Origin: Otis tarda
Taxonomy: Eukaryota; Chordata; Aves; Otidiformes; Otididae
Reading direction: 5' to 3'
Length of the DNA stretch: 64,000 bases
Assembly: GCA_026413225.1 (NCBI GenBank)
Contig: CM048553.1
Span: 100,600,190-100,664,189, forward strand
Below the pieces are notes generated by a model. That model was not told where the DNA came from. It was given only the letters and a program-made list of their open reading frames with translations, and searched no databases. Both the position numbers and the translations under genes were made by a program. Position 1 is the stretch's first letter. The number at the start of each line of letters is the position of its first letter. Positions 11,731 to 24,060 of the stretch are shown here, in pieces.

Positions 11731-14700
11731 CCTAGCCTGGCTCAGACATGCTGTAGTCTACTCTCAGCTTTAATTTAGAAATAGATGCAAGCTTCATCAG
11801 TCAGTCAGCAGGAATGGCAGCTGGCATTCAGTTCATGAAACGTATCCAAGACTGAAAGAGGAGAAAGATTGTGTTTTTGAAATAAATGTAGGGGAAAAAA
11901 TTATAAATGGCAAATGAAGAGCTGGAACCCCCCTCAGGCTAGGCTCTGACAGCACTTCGCACATCATCTGTATCTAAAATTGGAAGGTTTTGATTCAGGC
12001 TTTCCTGTTCTTCACTTACAGAAATCTCCTGGCACCACTACAGGCCAGCTGAGTAGAGCCAGGACAAAACTCAAAACCGGACCATTAGTTTAACCTGAAA
12101 TGCTTCACGGCAAAGTTTCAAGTTTGACAGGTTTGTGGTGGAAGCCTGCCCTTTTTTCCTGGTCAGCTGTTGGGACCCTGGGCTTCTGGCCACAATTTTG
12201 GGATTCCTTAAAAGCTGGAGTCTTTTGCAGCATTGGAGGACCTTATTTTAGGACTGATGAGTGATTGATGCTCCAAAAGGAGACCATGTGACCTTGTACA
12301 GTACTTTGAACTTTTTATTATCGCTTCCCTTCCTATGTTCGTATAATGGAGGCAACAAAAATTAATTTTCCAGTAATGTTCAATAGAAATGCATTTTCTT
12401 TTAAAGATTACAGACCAGATATTCAGCTCCTTCCAACCAGCCTAACTCTACTGATACTTTTGATTTATGCCAGCCTAAGGAAGAAATTGGGCAATTTAAA
12501 TTTTAACTTCCTCTCCTAGGAACAATTCCTTCATTCCTGAAATTTGTGGATGAAGAATGAAACTCTAAAAACCCTGCTCAGCCTGGCCACAACTTGGCTG
12601 CAGGACCCTGACGGCAGCAGTCTTGCACAGTGCGGTAAAGAGGCGATTAAAAGTTTTACTATCCGTTTTATCATCCCGGTTTTTACAACAATGAGAGCTG
12701 TCATTGGTTTAGGATTATTTTACCTATGTCTATTCATTTTGTTTCATTGTCTTTACAAGTCTCACTCCCATTTCGTGCTGCTTGGCTTCTGCCCTTTTCC
12801 CTCCTCACGGGGAAGGAAGAGCAGGCTGGCCAACAAATTGGGCTGGGAGAGTCTGAAAACTGAGCTTACATGCCAAGCTTTTCCTTCACCTAGGAGGAAT
12901 GAAAATACTACTTTTTTTTTTTTCCTCTATTTTTCTGCTGTCTTTGCATTGTACAGGTACACTAGACCATTGTTGCTTACGTGATCAAGCTGTATGACAA
13001 TATCCCTCACTCACTGCGTGTATTTTAATGGTCTTGGAAATGCAGGGGAAGGTGCGATCAATGTGCTAGGAAAAGCAGCAGTGAAGTGGTTTTTAGTCTG
13101 GCATTTGGAGGAAAGTAAAGGAAGACAGACTGGAAATGGAGAAAATGGGACAAGAGAAGGCAGGAGACGGAAAGATAGAAAGTAGAGATGCAAGCTGACA
13201 ATCAAGAACATTTTAAAAGGCACCTTTGGAGGATTTTAAGCTGCTTTTGTAGTTTTGAAAATCTCAGTAAAGAAATTTGTACTATTAGATGCTTCAATTA
13301 TTTCAAAGTTCTGTGTATTGCAGCTTGAAACTCTATGCTTAAAAATAGGGATAATCATACTTGAACTTACAGACTTTTCTTTCATACAGACAAGAAAAGT
13401 TCTTGAAACTGTCAGCGTAGGGAGAGAGTGAGGATGGTATGTTTTCCAGGTGTCATGCAAGTTCAGAAGTCTTGCAGTTTAAAAACATGGCTAAATACTC
13501 AAAATCTGTTCTGGGAATATTCATTCCAATTTATTAAAGAATGACGGTCCAGCTGTGCTTACTTTCCACAATGGTTTGCTTTTGGGACATTTTTCATTTG
13601 CTTTTCCAGCAGTTTCTGTATCAGAAACATTGTTTTAAATGTCACAGTTGTCAAATCAATGAACTAAAACAGTATCACATGGCTTAATTTGAACAAGTAA
13701 TGCACTTGGAATTTCAGATTTGGAATAACAGGCTTCCTGATCTGTTCACTGTCCCTCAGCAGTTGAAAACAGAGAAATTGGAGTAAGGTTAGGCTATGCC
13801 CTGTCCCATAAGGCTGCACAGAAGAGGGAGGAGGGAAGGACATTTGCTTATGTGTTTAACCTGGAAGTACCTATCTGTAATGAAAGTTCAAATTCCAGCT
13901 AAAAACTGGCTGTTGTGTCTATATCTGTCATTCTGTCTATCAGTATTTAATTTGTCTCTAAAGGATTTACCCAAAGTCCACCTAAGTTTTGATGGACTTT
14001 CATTAGAGTTTGATGAGGTCCCTATTGCCACCTATTAAAAAAAAAAAAGGAAAAACTCTCAGTGATGCCAAGAGGAGTAAGGTCCTTTGCTTTAGGCTGA
14101 CAATCTGATACCACTACAGAAAGGCCCTTTACCTGACACACAGTTTACTTCTTTAGGATACTAGGAAATACCTCAAGGTGGTCATCCACAAGCTGAGGCA
14201 CCAATTACCCATAACCATGTCTACATCTGAAATCTAGGTAACTCCACTAGAGTGGAGCCATGGGTGGGGGTCATGGAGCAGTTCTTTGTTCTCCAAAACT
14301 TTCCCCCTAATCCCGTGGCTCACTGTTCTCTGCATTTTCTTACCCTGTTTTCATCACAGCCCTCCTACTCCCCAACACTTAAGTATTAGCATAGCCCCAA
14401 AGAGTACCATGGAAGTTCACACAGCACCAAAACCTATCAACTCCTTTTCTAAGCCGCTTTCTTCTTGCCAAGCATGGCATGTCAGGGATGAAACAACCTG
14501 GGGCAGCTCAGTGCATGAGGAATTATGGGATAATGTGATTGGTGGGATGCTTTCAAAAGGAATTTTGCTTTAGGTTTTTCTTCTGTGTCATGAAGCATGG
14601 ACTAAATAGGCAAAATATACCACTTACACTAGAAGCCTGGAAAATCGAACTACTAAATAAGATGTTTTTTCGTTAATTTTAAAGAAGCACCTTTATCGAC

Positions 14701-17700
14701 CCCTGTGGTTTAACTTTCACTGCATAAGAAAAATATTCACCAAGCACTTGGCTAGTTTCATCAGAAATGTCTATTCTCTAACCTTCCTTTTTTTTTTTTT
14801 TTTTGTTGAGTATGAAACTCATGTTCTTCTAAAGAATAAAAAAATAATGTGCTGTGTAGGTGTGTGTTTGAGAAGAATAGTTTTAGAATAATTATTTGAA
14901 TTAAGGTGATAAGGAGGAAGACATGCAAAAGATCATAGAAATGGTTTAAAAGTTGCAAAGATTTGGATTTGTTTTACTTATCTACTGGCATCTCAATTTT
15001 CAGTGTTCATATTTTCAAGCTTTAGCCTTGTAGCCATTACAATTAGAAATTCATGTTCAAAAAAATACCATGACTGCCAGACATCCTAGGAGATCTTTGC
15101 AAGTGGAGGTTTAAGAAATGGTAGTGACACACTATGAGTACTATTTAATTACAAGATGTTGGTGGAAGAGACTTCTTTCACTAGGGAATTCTGGGAGAAC
15201 ACATTAATTTTTTTTTTGTAAACAGCAATAATCATTCCCACTGCAAAGTTTCTCTGCCTCACACTAGTCATAGCTCAGGCTAGCCATTCATCATATCAAA
15301 CTGCATTATTATCACTTTACCAAATTTTCCAACTCTTGTCACCTACTTGTCCTACTGTAGTTACTTATTCATCATTATTAACCCCTTCGAAGGAACAGCG
15401 TACATTCAGGCTGGTATAGCACCACTACAGAAAGTCTCTTCTGAGCAGAAACGGTGCAGTGTACTGACCTGTGCCACGACCTTGTTCTGCTGATACAGCT
15501 CCACTGACCAGGGATGGGCGCTGCTTGGAGTTCACCCCACTCACAGGAAAACCAATCAAACTACCAAAAAGTGGTTTTGGTACATGATGCGGTGATAAGG
15601 CAGTCTTCTGATTTTGGGGCAACAAAATTCCGAAGTTTGGTCATCAACAGGGAGAAAACACCCTTTACTTAAGTCGCATTTAGATTCTGACTTAAATCTT
15701 TAAACTCAAAGTCAAGCCTAAGTGACAAGCCAACCGAACCTGACTTCTCCCATTTCTCTCTGTGTCTGCAGTTTGAACATGTCTTTGATTTGCAAAAAAA
15801 ACCCATTTCTGTGAAGTCTTCTTTTCTAAGCAAGCAATGCAATTAAGGTTTGAAAGGTGGCTAATGTTCAATTAACTTTATTATATATACTTGCTGGCTT
15901 TGGAGAATGGATCACCTTACCAAAATGTGAGTGGTTATGGATGTGTGGTTATGCATCGTGCATTCTTAGCCTGTCTAAAGGTAAAAGTCTTGAAAGCATT
16001 TTAGAGTTCCTGAATACGTGCCTACTGATTAGATCACAACAAATCTGAAAGGATCATAATATACCTATTATAAATTATTTCATTTCAAAGGAATTCTTAT
16101 AGTTAGTGGGTAAATATGCACCAGTGCCTTAGGGAATAACAGAAATTAAACCATGGAATGTATATAACCTTGGAAGTCTGAGTAAAATTCAAAACACCAA
16201 GAAAAGAAGGCTGAAAATTTGGTCTGACACCATCTTTATGTTGCCCCATGCTTCCTTCACTTGCCAAAGTTTCTGAAGTGTGTGTGATTTAGCTTGGTGC
16301 AATGAAAGTGCTGCCTTTAATTTGGGGTTACGACGGCATGTGTTTAAGACAAAATGTCAGACAGATTTTCAGCTTTGAACACACTTGAGGTTATGGTTTT
16401 AAGTCAAGGCTTAACTGTCAGTCTGACAAAGGACTAATTTTTTTTTCTGTTGGCATGCTTAATTACATGAAACCAAATGCTCGGATAAATTAGAAGAACT
16501 GGTAAAACTTTTCTCAGCCATAGAACTAAGACTGCCTTTATATCCTGCTAAATTCTGGACTGCACTTACTCAAAAGGTAATGGCTGTGGTCAAGAATACT
16601 GGCTTCATTTGTACCTGGCAAGACAGAGAATGTTAATTTTTCCTTCCTGAGATGGCATGATTGTTCGTGTTTTTGACACTTTTGGAATACATGGTATTTG
16701 AATTTGCAAAGGAAGCTCAAGTCAGTGCAGAGTACGAGGGGTGTTAGGCTGCGTGTTCGTAGTCCTGTGGTCTGAACTGGCATCCAGTAAGTCTTCAATT
16801 AGAGTCAGTATGTTGGCTTTCACTAATGCAGTTCTCAGCAGCTGCGGGACTTCTTTAGCTGAAGGACTTCCTTACGTGAAGATGTCCATGGTGTACATTC
16901 AGAGTTGACAGTGGAGGTGCCACAGCTGAGGCTCCTTCTCTAGGAATGGGAGACAACTCCAGGCTTGCCAGGCTCCTGGAAGGGTCCTTGCTCTGTAACA
17001 TTTTCTCCACTTTGGTTTACTAACTCTGACTTTACTAGCCTCCTAAAACTCTCTTCCCACACTTAGATAGGCAGCCCTCTACTTTGATGGGTATCTAGAG
17101 ATGTTTCTTAGCAAGGTGAATTAAAAACCAGTGTAAACCATTTAGTGTTGTGGTTGCATTGTGATAACTTTGGACACCATCAACTATCTTGTTTGAGACA
17201 TGGATAGAGGTAAAGAGCAAATATCTCATCAAGGAGGTCTATCAATAGGGAGCTGATTTCATCATTCAGACTGTCTGAAAACTCCCATGCACAGTGAGAT
17301 TGTTTCAAGCCCTGAACAGAAATTCAGGCAGACTATGAGTGAGGAGAAAAAAAGTTACCGAAATGAAAGGGTTGCTCCAGCCCTCTGAAGACACTGACCT
17401 CCAGGCCCTCAATAGATTCCTCTGAGACTTTCCAGGTAAGCTGAAAAACCCTGCCTTTTGCAAACACTGCTTACAGGAGAGCATTCAGTGGCCCTTCTTC
17501 CCATGTTAGCCATTGAAATGGAGAATAACATGCAGGAGATGAGGTAATGAGGCACAACAACATTGTGATTCTGTCTGTGATATCAAAGCTATTGGGTGCT
17601 GATGGTACATCAGTATTTGTAGTACTAGTCTTTTCCCCTGACCTTCACCAGTCTCTTTCCAAAGAGCTGGGGCAATCCTCTCTTTACGACCTTTCTGCTT

Positions 17701-20450
17701 TGGCAGAGAGAAGAAAAAAGAGTGGACAATGTTCTTGTCTTCTCCAAGTTGTAATGTTCCTCTCTCTACCCAAGAGTGCATCAAGTAGACCAGTCTAGCA
17801 TGGGGTCAGTGGGTTCAAGAAAGGGAGGGAAGGAGTCCCATGGCAGGAGTACCACACTTTCCCAGGCCACCAGCACCATGTCCAAGTGCTGGTCCAGTAG
17901 AAGCAAAGTCCTCCTGCAAGAATCCCAACACCTCTGTTACCAGAGTGCTGCAAAACACCACAGAACAGGCTGCTGTGCTCCTGATGGATCCACACACCCT
18001 GATGCAAAACCAACGGCTCTGTGGCCTTTTTAGGTGCTGACACTTGCTTCTCCTTTCATGTCACAGCATAAACCGGAGGAATTTGCTGTCATTCCAGTCA
18101 ATAGAGCAGTTACCAATCAGGGAAGGCAGTTTAAATTCAACTATAATAATATAAGTTGTTATATTAGTCTTTCTTATTACAATATTGTGCTGTAGTGCAC
18201 CATACTGTATTATGTCCAAAGGGACACAATGCAAGGCAAAAAGTGCCAGGCTGTACATAGCCTTAGCCAAAACATACCATACATCTCCAGGGGCTGCTTC
18301 CAGAGTGCAGTTAGAGCTGTAGGACAGGACAGTGGGCACCAGTTCTCAGAGATTAATGATAAATGTGCATTTAACCTATGTACAGCAAGGGTATTTTAAG
18401 AGTCCTCCAAAATAAGCTGTGTTTAACACAGACACACCTATTCCCACCTTGGGCATTCAGAATATTTTTGTCATGCCTGGCTGCTTTGTTGTGCTGGAGG
18501 CAACTTGTTAACTACAGTGTTATTTGATGTTAAATTACATATGTATAGGTCTGAGATCATAATTCATTTTTAAGATACATGGTTATGAAGTATTGCAACT
18601 AGCAGAAAAAGCGTTACCTAAATCAAATCTGTGAGGGAGGTCTGAGAATCTTCTTGCTCCATTTATCTTGCAGGAAGAGTGAACCAGATTTCAGGTGAAG
18701 CAAAGGTACCACAGTAAGAAAGAAGCCTCTTTCCTGTGAGTGACGGAAATAAAGTTGTAGTTGCATTATTCCCAGCACCAGATATTTCTTGCATTAAACA
18801 GGACCACAGGGAGGAGAAGAAGAAAGGTGCAATGGCTCCTAGTAGGCTTAAGAATGGTCTCTTTTCTGTATATCTGCTGATTTAAGTTCTCATTGAAGAT
18901 ACTTCCATAGATTGAGGGATGAGCCAGGAAGAAAGCCATGTTTCTTAAGAAGGTACTTTACCAGTTTCTCTACACTGATCTGAAGATGAAATGGCTTTCC
19001 CATTATACACCTAGACATTGTATCGTAGGTTCTGAAAGGCCATACCTATAAATACTCTTCATTATTTTTCTATTTTGCAACCTTCTTTCAAATTTTGTGA
19101 TCAGTCACCTCAACATACATTTTGCTGGAGTGAAAGAGAGTTCACGTCTGTCCTTAAAACTCATCTAACAGAGAGGTAGTAAGAAGGTTTGGATGGACAC
19201 GGGGTGCTTTGTTTGACCTGGTCACAGCAGGAGGTGGACAATCTTCTGGTGTCTGCCGTTTGAGATGAGGTTTGGATGGCCAAGAACTGGGTATGCTCCT
19301 TCCACCAAACTTATAAGGTCAATTCAAGGTTAATGGCAACAGGTTATAAACCTGGGGTGAAGACTTCTCCAGGCAATATCTATGCTAAAGTCTTGGGGCA
19401 TGAGCACGCAGGTGCAGCAACCACCCCTGCAACTCCAGTGATTTCCTCGCCCACACTTGTCCTAATTCAAATACTACCCAATTCTTGGTGATCTTCCACC
19501 TGTATTCTTTCCAGCTGTGTACTGAGGATGTTTAAAAGGCTCCAGGCTTCTGGACTGACTGTACCTAACAGAGGTACGAGGCAAAAAAGTTGGATACGTT
19601 GCCCAAACATCCATTTCTGGTGCCATTTTAGACATTCTTGACTGTCCCACCTGGCAATTGGCCACTTCTCTGGAAAGATGGAGATCTGTAGCTCATGTGT
19701 AGTCTCTTTGAGGTCCTGCAGATATTTTGGAAACCTCAAATAGTGCTAGAAATCTAGGTTCAGGAACCTGAAATGTTCCTATGGTGTTTAGCAGGCAGAA
19801 AGGCTAATGTGAGACTCCCTATTATGCGCACAATGTTTATATGCCTCAAATTCAACATATCCTGAAGACGGTGAAGCATCTGGGCTCCTTTCCTACCTGT
19901 GAGCGCAGCTATGTTGCAAAAGATTTTAATATTTTTGTTTTGTTTATTTAGTGTCTCTGGGGAGAGCAGGTGGCAGTACCGAACAGCTTCAAAAGCAGGA
20001 GGTCCATTAGCGGAGATCGTGACTCCACAGCACGCCCTTTGCACTGCTGGCCCTTCTCTGTGGGCAGATCAAAGCTTCCAGACATTTTGGGGAGCAAGGA
20101 AGGGAAGGACATTCCCCCCCCTTCACTGTCTCTGCTCACAGGGGCCTGTTGAAAGCTCATTCCTGACAGCAATTACAACTGCTTCAGCCTTTTTGGCACA
20201 GGGATGTGCAGTCAGGCGAGGCCTGGATTTTGGATTCTCCTGCCTGTTCCTGAAAGAACCGAAACCACAAGTGAAGACACTCTGTATCTGAAAGACTTGG
20301 GGAGGCACCAAAATAAACAGAAATAATTGAGGACAGACTTGTAGAGGCCCAAACCACACGCAGGGTAATTCTGCTGGCCCAACAAATGATCTCTCGTCAT
20401 CACCCACTCTGCCTAAATAAAGCCATCCTCCCCAGGAGGCCATCTGTCCC
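11731..20450. other. Long non-coding stretch, no gene seen
   Basis: Mostly unique AT-rich DNA with simple runs: a T-run at 12909-12921, A-rich at 14037-14048, T18 around 14787-14804. The frame at 12544-12984 (146 codons) is hydrophobic in its middle but ends in a poly-F run from the T tract and matches nothing I know. At 17435/17436 CCAG abuts GTAAGC after coding-like sequence (see findings). No tRNA-like, SINE or LTR structure was seen. Confidence 0.5.
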
Positions 20451-20460
20451 AAAAATGGCG
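20451..20460 (+). promoter_or_regulatory. YY1-type site (AAAAATGGCG)
   Basis: AAAAATGGCG matches the well-known YY1 core (AAnATGGCG). YY1 sites of this form cluster near CpG-island promoters in vertebrates, and this one lies about 100 bp upstream of the CpG island at 20560. Binding is inferred only. Confidence 0.4.
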
Positions 20461-20683
20461 CAGGCAGGGAGTGGATTTGGTTAAAAAACGGGCTTCAAGG
20501 AGGAACTAAGGAGTGAGGATGGTTAACTTCTTCCCCTCCCCTCTCCTTGCCTTGACGACAAAGGGGAGAGCCGCCCTCCTGCGCGTCGCCCGCCCGGCTC
20601 CCCTACCCCGCAGCTCCCTAAAACGGAGCTGCCCCCGCGTCCGCCGGCCCGGGAGAGGCCACGCCGAGAGGGGGCGGCCGAGA

Positions 20684-20721
20684 GGCGGCGGGAGGGGCCC
20701 GGGTGGGCCCCTCCCGCCGCC
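20684..20721. repeat. Perfect 17-bp inverted repeat in the CpG island
   Basis: The left arm GGCGGCGGGAGGGGCCC (20684-20700) and right arm GGGCCCCTCCCGCCGCC (20705-20721) are exact reverse complements around the 4-base spacer GGGT. All-G/C arms of 17 bp would form a very stable hairpin in RNA or single-stranded DNA. Confidence 0.9.
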
Positions 20722-20763
20722 CCGCGGGTGCCAGCGGTGCCGAGCGGGCGCTGGAGGCGGAGC

Positions 20764-20796
20764 GGGGGGGTGGGGGGAGGGGGGTGGGGGTTGGGG
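20764..20796 (+). other. G-quadruplex motif in the CpG island
   Basis: Five guanine tracts of 7, 6, 6, 5 and 4 bases are separated by loops of 1, 1, 1 and 2 bases. This fits the canonical G3+N1-7 quadruplex rule with very short loops, which generally favour a stable parallel fold. Folding itself is not shown. Confidence 0.75.
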
Positions 20797-20971
20797 TGCT
20801 CCCGCCTACGGCCACACGGTGTCGCCCGCGCCGCTCGGCTGCGCCCCGCTCCCGCGCCCGCCCAGCCTGGCCCCGCCCCCCGCCGCCCCCGCCACCCCCC
20901 CTCGGGCCCCCTCCCTTCGGGGGCTCCGAAACGGGGCTGGTGAACGTAGAGGGCAAGGAAACAACCCCTTT

Positions 20972-21535
20972 GTTTTATCTTCTCTTATTTTGTTTTGTTT
21001 TATTTTGTGTTCATTTTATTTTACTTTTATTTTATTTTGTTTTCTTTTTCTTTTCTTTTCTTTTTTTTTATTTTAATTTTATTTTACTTTTATTTTGTTT
21101 TCATTTATTTTATTTTATTTTATTTTTTTTGTTTTCTTTTTATTTTTCTTAATTTTATTTTGGTTTTTTTGTTTTCTTTTTCTTTTTATTTTACTTTTAT
21201 TTTATTTTTTGTTTTGTTTTCATTTTATTTTACTTTCATTTTGTTTTCTTTTATTTTTTTTTGTTTTGTTTTGTCTTCGTGTTATTTTACCTTTATTTGA
21301 TTTGATTTTACTTTCATTTATTTTATTTTTTGCTTTGTTTGTTTTAATATTCTTTAGCTTTTATTTATTTATTTATGTTTATTTTAGTTTTGTTTGATTT
21401 TTTATTTTGCTTTACTTTTATTTTTTTAGATTTATTTTATTTTATTTTATTTTGTTTTCATTTTATTTTACTTTCATATTATTTATTTTATTTTATTTTG
21501 TTTTCTTTTACTTATTTTATTTTATTTTGATTCGG
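20972..21535. repeat. T-rich (TTTTA/TTTTG)n simple-repeat tract
   Basis: About 560 bp made almost wholly of T with single A, G or C interruptions every 4-6 bases (TTTTA, TTTTG, TTTTC, later TTTA units at 21361-21375). All frames through it give F/L/I/Y-rich translations with no meaning. It sits between the CpG island and a CR1 tail. On the minus strand it would be an A-rich tract, but no retroelement 3' end adjoins it in that orientation, so I read it as an expanded, diverged simple repeat. Confidence 0.85.
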
Positions 21536-21545
21536 CCTCAGTATA

Positions 21546-21752
21546 TTTTTTTACAGTGAAGGTGGTGGAACACTGGAACAGGTTGCCCAGAGAGGTGGTG
21601 GATGCCCCATCCCTGGAAACATTCAAGGCCAGGTTGGACGGGGCTCTGAGCAACCTGATCTGGTTGGAGATGCCCCTGTTCCTTGCAGGGGGGTTGGACT
21701 AGATGGGCTTTAAAGGTCCTTTCCAACCCAAACCACTCCATGATTTTATATC
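21546..21752 (+). mobile_element. CR1 non-LTR retrotransposon, 5'-truncated 3' end
   Basis: This is the 3'-most ~200 bp of a CR1 element in plus orientation. It runs from the block around ACACTGGAACAGGTTGCCCA, through CCCATCCCTGG and AAGGCCAGGTTGGA, to GGGGTTGGACTAGATGGGC and TTTAAAGGTCCTTTCCAACC, ending in a degenerate CATGATTTTA terminus. CR1s are LINEs of birds and reptiles, nearly always 5'-truncated and without poly-A tail or target duplication. The frame is non-coding here. It directly abuts the T-rich tract. By eye it differs from the CR1 at 42 kb at about 13 of roughly 145 aligned positions, so both probably belong to one subfamily. Confidence 0.92.
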
Positions 21753-24060
21753 TCAGTCACCAGCAGAGCTTTTGGGGCTGCCTGCGTGCCCCGAGAAAGG
21801 TAAACCAAGAGACAAACGTAGGAGCTTCGGTGCTTGTGGGACAGTCACAAGAGGAGGGGGGGAAGACACAGGCTCTTGCGGGTTAATAAAGTTTATTCAT
21901 AACCTTAATTCTGGTTTATTAACTTTAGGTATAACAAGTTGTGCGGTAATTGCAGCTGTTAAGGGAGCACCGGGCAGTTTTTTCCTAGAGGGTATCAAAT
22001 TCTGTGTTGTTATTATACATGCACTAAATCTCCATTAAAAGGCTTTCCGTAAATGTTTCAGGGCTATGCCGGATAGAAGGGTACTTCATCTTGGTTTCCA
22101 AACGGGGTGTTATCTATTTTAAACACCCTGCAATAACAGTTGCCTGATTTGTCTCCCGCCAAAAAAATACGGTGGCTTACGAACGCCTTCTTTTTTTTTT
22201 GGAGGAAGAAAGATATAAATTGAACTTTTGTGCCTGCTGTATCAGTCATTAGTAAATCCGGGTTCAAACGTGCACTCTCTGTTGAGCCTGGCCGCAGTCT
22301 TTCACAGTCTAGCAAAACAAGGAAACTACAGGATGGAAACTCAATGAGCCTAACTATTCTGCTTCCTTTTATTTTTTCTCTCTCTTTCCTATAAATCACG
22401 CTCTTTTGAAGCCGCTGCTTTTCTTCTGCAGGCGCAAACCCCTCATCTTTTAAAGTCTGTCTGTCAAGCTAATTGTTTCAACAGGCCGAGCAACTCGCAA
22501 AAGACAGCTCCAGCCTCTCTCCGCATTGTCTCCCCAGGAATGTTTATAAGAGAAATACACGTTTATGGAACAGACCCGGCTGTTCACGGGCGGGCTAGCG
22601 AAGGAATATTTTTAACGATGTTAGTTAATGGGGTTGTTCAGCGCCTTGGAGGAAGCGTTCGGTGCTTGCGGGGGCAAAATTGCTGTGGCGCAGCCCGGAG
22701 CCGGTGGAAGGTATTGGATGGGCTCCCAAGGATTTCAGTGGCCTTTGAAGGAAGGACTCGGCGACAGATACAAGAAGCCGAAAAGTGCAAGAAGCCGCAG
22801 CACGGAGAAATAAAATGGAGAGCAGCAGGACAGATGCAAGCGAAGGGCAGTGATGTGTGAGCCTCTGGAGGTGCCGTGTGTATTTGTGAGGAAGGCCTGT
22901 GCTATCACGTTTCAATTTGACAGTGCGTTTTAACAAACATTTTAGAGAAATAGGTTTGCAGAAAGGAGGGGGGTTCCCAAATCTTTGACTGCAGAGAAGC
23001 ATCAAGGGAACTTCAGCATCTTAGGGAGATCTGGCCAACTCGAAATTATGAAGAAAAAAAGGGATTGGGCAAGATTTTGCGCTGTTTTTGCAAAGGCAGT
23101 GGAGTAAATGATGTTGTTCTTGTGGAATTTCTGACCTATCTGAAACCAAATCTACCTGAGTCCTATTTTCAGCCCACTTTTTGGATCCTAGAAATTCACA
23201 ATCCTTTTCAGAAAAGGCATTCATATTTTTATTTTAAGTGATAACTCATCACTAGATGTTTTAGGACCAGATCCCATCGCTCTCCTGGCAGTGGTTTTTA
23301 CTCCTGTCGATGAGGCCAATGTTCTGCTCATGCTCACGAAGCCAATATGATTACTCACCCAAGTAGGACCTAGGTACGTGAATCAGTACTGTGAAATGCG
23401 GCCCAGAGTCTGTAAATGGAAAAGGTTAGCTCCAATAGGCAGGCTATGTGTCTGGTTTAACTCTCAGCTCCATTAATCTGTCCGTTACTTAAATGAGCGA
23501 GATAGCAGGCCTGCCCTAGAGTAACAACTTCCCCGCTATCCCATTACAGGAGGCCTCAACATCTTGTTATTCCCTGCCCGCCCCTCCTAATTCAGCAGCC
23601 TGCACGATGTGGGATAAGGCTGCCGGTGACACAGCCAAGACTTATTTCTGAGGAGCAGGATTTTCTAAATGTGTCCACTAGATAGCACAATAAACTTCCT
23701 TCTTTTCGTGTTGAAAAGCTTTCTCTCCCACCCAAAGAGCCATTAGCCCTTCCGTCTCAGAGTAATGGTACTTCAGAAGGAGATCAAAGTTTCTCAGATA
23801 AGTGTTCCTCTACACAATGTTACCGACACTCCACTTTGTAAACAGGCTTCTTTTTTATGGTTAACAAGGACATATAAACATGCCAAGTAAGATGGATAGA
23901 CTGTCACTTTTTCTTTTTTTTTTTCTCTTTGTATGTGCCTGTGTGTTAACTGCTCAATGAGTATCACGGTTGGGTTGCGCTGATACCGTTGAATGCGGTC
24001 TGTCTTTTGTGTAAACAGAGGAAGAAAAGAGAACGGCAAGAAGCAATCCCAAGTGCAGAT
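21753..24060. promoter_or_regulatory. AT-rich unique DNA with possible conserved blocks
   Basis: From about 21880 to 22640 and 23440 to 23760 the sequence is unique, rich in TAAT/TTAAT cores (GGTTTATTAACTTTAGG, GTTAGTTAATGG, CTCCATTAATCTG) and keeps isolated CpGs in AT-rich context. Such texture is common in ancient vertebrate non-coding elements. No gene is supported. An acceptor-like CTTTTCTTCTGCAG at 22418-22431 has no exon after it that I can defend. Conservation was not tested. Confidence 0.3.

Larger units (their letters stand above)
20560..20960. promoter_or_regulatory. CpG island, possible promoter
   Basis: A sharply bounded GC-rich segment within AT-rich DNA. CpG is not depleted: by eye there are 9 CpGs in 20581-20640 and 9 in 20641-20700, while flanking 60-base rows have few or none. 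It carries GC boxes on both strands (GGGGGCGG near 20671, CCCCGCCCCC at 20871-20880), which fit Sp1/KLF factors. It has no TATA box and no convincing coding exon: the proline/arginine/glycine-rich frames on both strands follow from composition. A promoter of an unannotated transcript or of a nearby gene is plausible. A GC-rich repeat is the alternative. The direction of transcription, if any, cannot be told. Confidence 0.5.

Noticed and set aside
12544-12984. 146-codon frame with a hydrophobic stretch, considered as a membrane protein
   Set aside because: The hydrophobicity comes from T-rich DNA (poly-F end). No family match or gene context.
20513-21397. Open frames through the CpG island and T-rich tract
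   Set aside because: Pro/Arg/Gly-rich then Phe/Leu-rich translations are explained by base composition.
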